Position numbers and translations under genes: made by a program. Below, piece after piece: positions 20,278 to 20,536 of a stretch of 20,536 bases of DNA. Within the stretch, counting starts at the first letter, position 1; every line of letters begins with the position of its first letter. The notes below the pieces were generated by a model. It was not told where the DNA came from. It saw nothing but the letters and a program-made list of their open reading frames with translations, and ran no database searches. The stretch is taken from NCBI GenBank assembly GCA_027600665.1, contig JADGJL010000321.1, forward strand, positions 1-20,536, in the 5' to 3' direction. The DNA comes from Irineochytrium annulatum (taxonomy: Eukaryota > Chytridiomycota > Chytridiomycetes > Chytridiales > Chytridiaceae).

Positions 20278-20536
20278 TCATTTGGACGTCAAGATATTGT
20301 ACACCTCAATGTACTTCTTCAGAGTGTTGTCGATGACATTTTGCGGCAGCTCGATGCCCGTCGTGCGGTCGAACTTAATGGAGTCCAAGTAGTCGCGCAA
20401 GTACTGCTTGTCGTAGCTACCATAATAACTTTCAGCATTGGGGAGATTTGGGTGAAAAGAGCGGCTGACCTCGGCTGCGATTTCCCGGGCTCGTATTGGT
20501 CCGCGGGCCAGAAGCGGGAAGAATCTTAAAAAGGAA
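20278..20536 (-). CDS. ADE1: SAICAR synthetase (purine biosynthesis), C-terminal part
   Basis: Phosphoribosylaminoimidazole-succinocarboxamide synthase joins aspartate to CAIR in de novo purine synthesis in the cytosol. Only the last two exons are inside the window: 20524-20470 and 20416-20278, separated by a 53-nt intron (20469-20417). The exon at 20524 follows a pyrimidine-rich acceptor ending ttaag, so the gene continues off the right edge. Seen: DSSRFWPADQYEPGKSQP, then SYDKQYLRDYLDS across the splice, and a C-terminal helix with ELPQNVIDNTLKKYIEVYNI, all typical of the fungal ADE1 C-terminus. A stand-alone SAICAR synthetase, not fused to AIR carboxylase as in animals, agrees with a fungal source. 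Confidence 0.92.
   Translation of the reverse strand, partial: SFLRFFPLLARGPIRAREIAAEVSRSFHPNLPNAESYYGSYDKQYLRDYLDSIKFDRTTGIELPQNVIDNTLKKYIEVYNILTSK

Noticed and set aside
1..20536. Prokaryotic-style system, phage, CRISPR or transposon cluster
   Set aside because: All confident genes are intron-bearing eukaryotic genes; no direct-repeat array, transposase, integrase or terminal inverted repeats were seen.

Overview
This is nuclear DNA from a fungus. Nearly every gene is split by short spliceosomal introns, mostly 42-65 nt, with GTRAG-type donors and CTRAY-like branch sites. The gene set is fungal: PAN3, SPC24, a stand-alone SAICAR synthetase, an ABCG half-transporter and AGFG. A RAD51D-type paralogue and the dense short introns suggest a non-ascomycete lineage, possibly early-diverging (chytrid-like). 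That placement is inference from gene content, not a phylogeny. I see no tRNA, rRNA, CRISPR array, prokaryotic operon or intact mobile element. Exon chains below were built by hand by matching splice signals to phase and family conservation, so individual junctions may be off by a few bases.

Layout. (1) 33-2846 (+): 13-exon ABCG transporter. (2) 2847-3960: no convincing gene; holds a diverged direct repeat that looks like decayed coding sequence. (3) 3961-7718 (+): proline-rich, beta-propeller inositol polyphosphate 5-phosphatase with a UBA-like tail. (4) 7914-9041 (-): RanBPM-like LisH-CTLH-CRA protein, convergent with (3). (5) 9420-10233 (-): SPC24 kinetochore subunit. (6) about 10435-11608 (+): RAD51D-like recombinase, head-to-head with SPC24. 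(7) 11753-13804 (+): AGFG-type ArfGAP. (8) 14032-15589 (-): PAN3 pseudokinase and C-terminal domain, convergent with (7), N-terminus unresolved. (9) 16518-20068 (+): a 1125-residue protein joining 2H phosphoesterase, EEP phosphatase, canonical-type poly(A) polymerase and an MJ1316 domain. (10) 20278->20536 (-): 3' end of SAICAR synthetase (ADE1), convergent with (9).

Most neighbours are functionally unrelated housekeeping genes, as is usual in fungi. Two arrangements are suggestive. SPC24 and the RAD51D-like gene share a short divergent intergenic region. PAN3 (poly(A) shortening) and the poly(A)-polymerase-containing fusion are also head-to-head, with less than 1 kb between them.

The most unusual object is gene (9). 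Its four domains are ones expected in RNA 3'-end and cyclic-phosphate processing or repair, and all key catalytic motifs appear intact.
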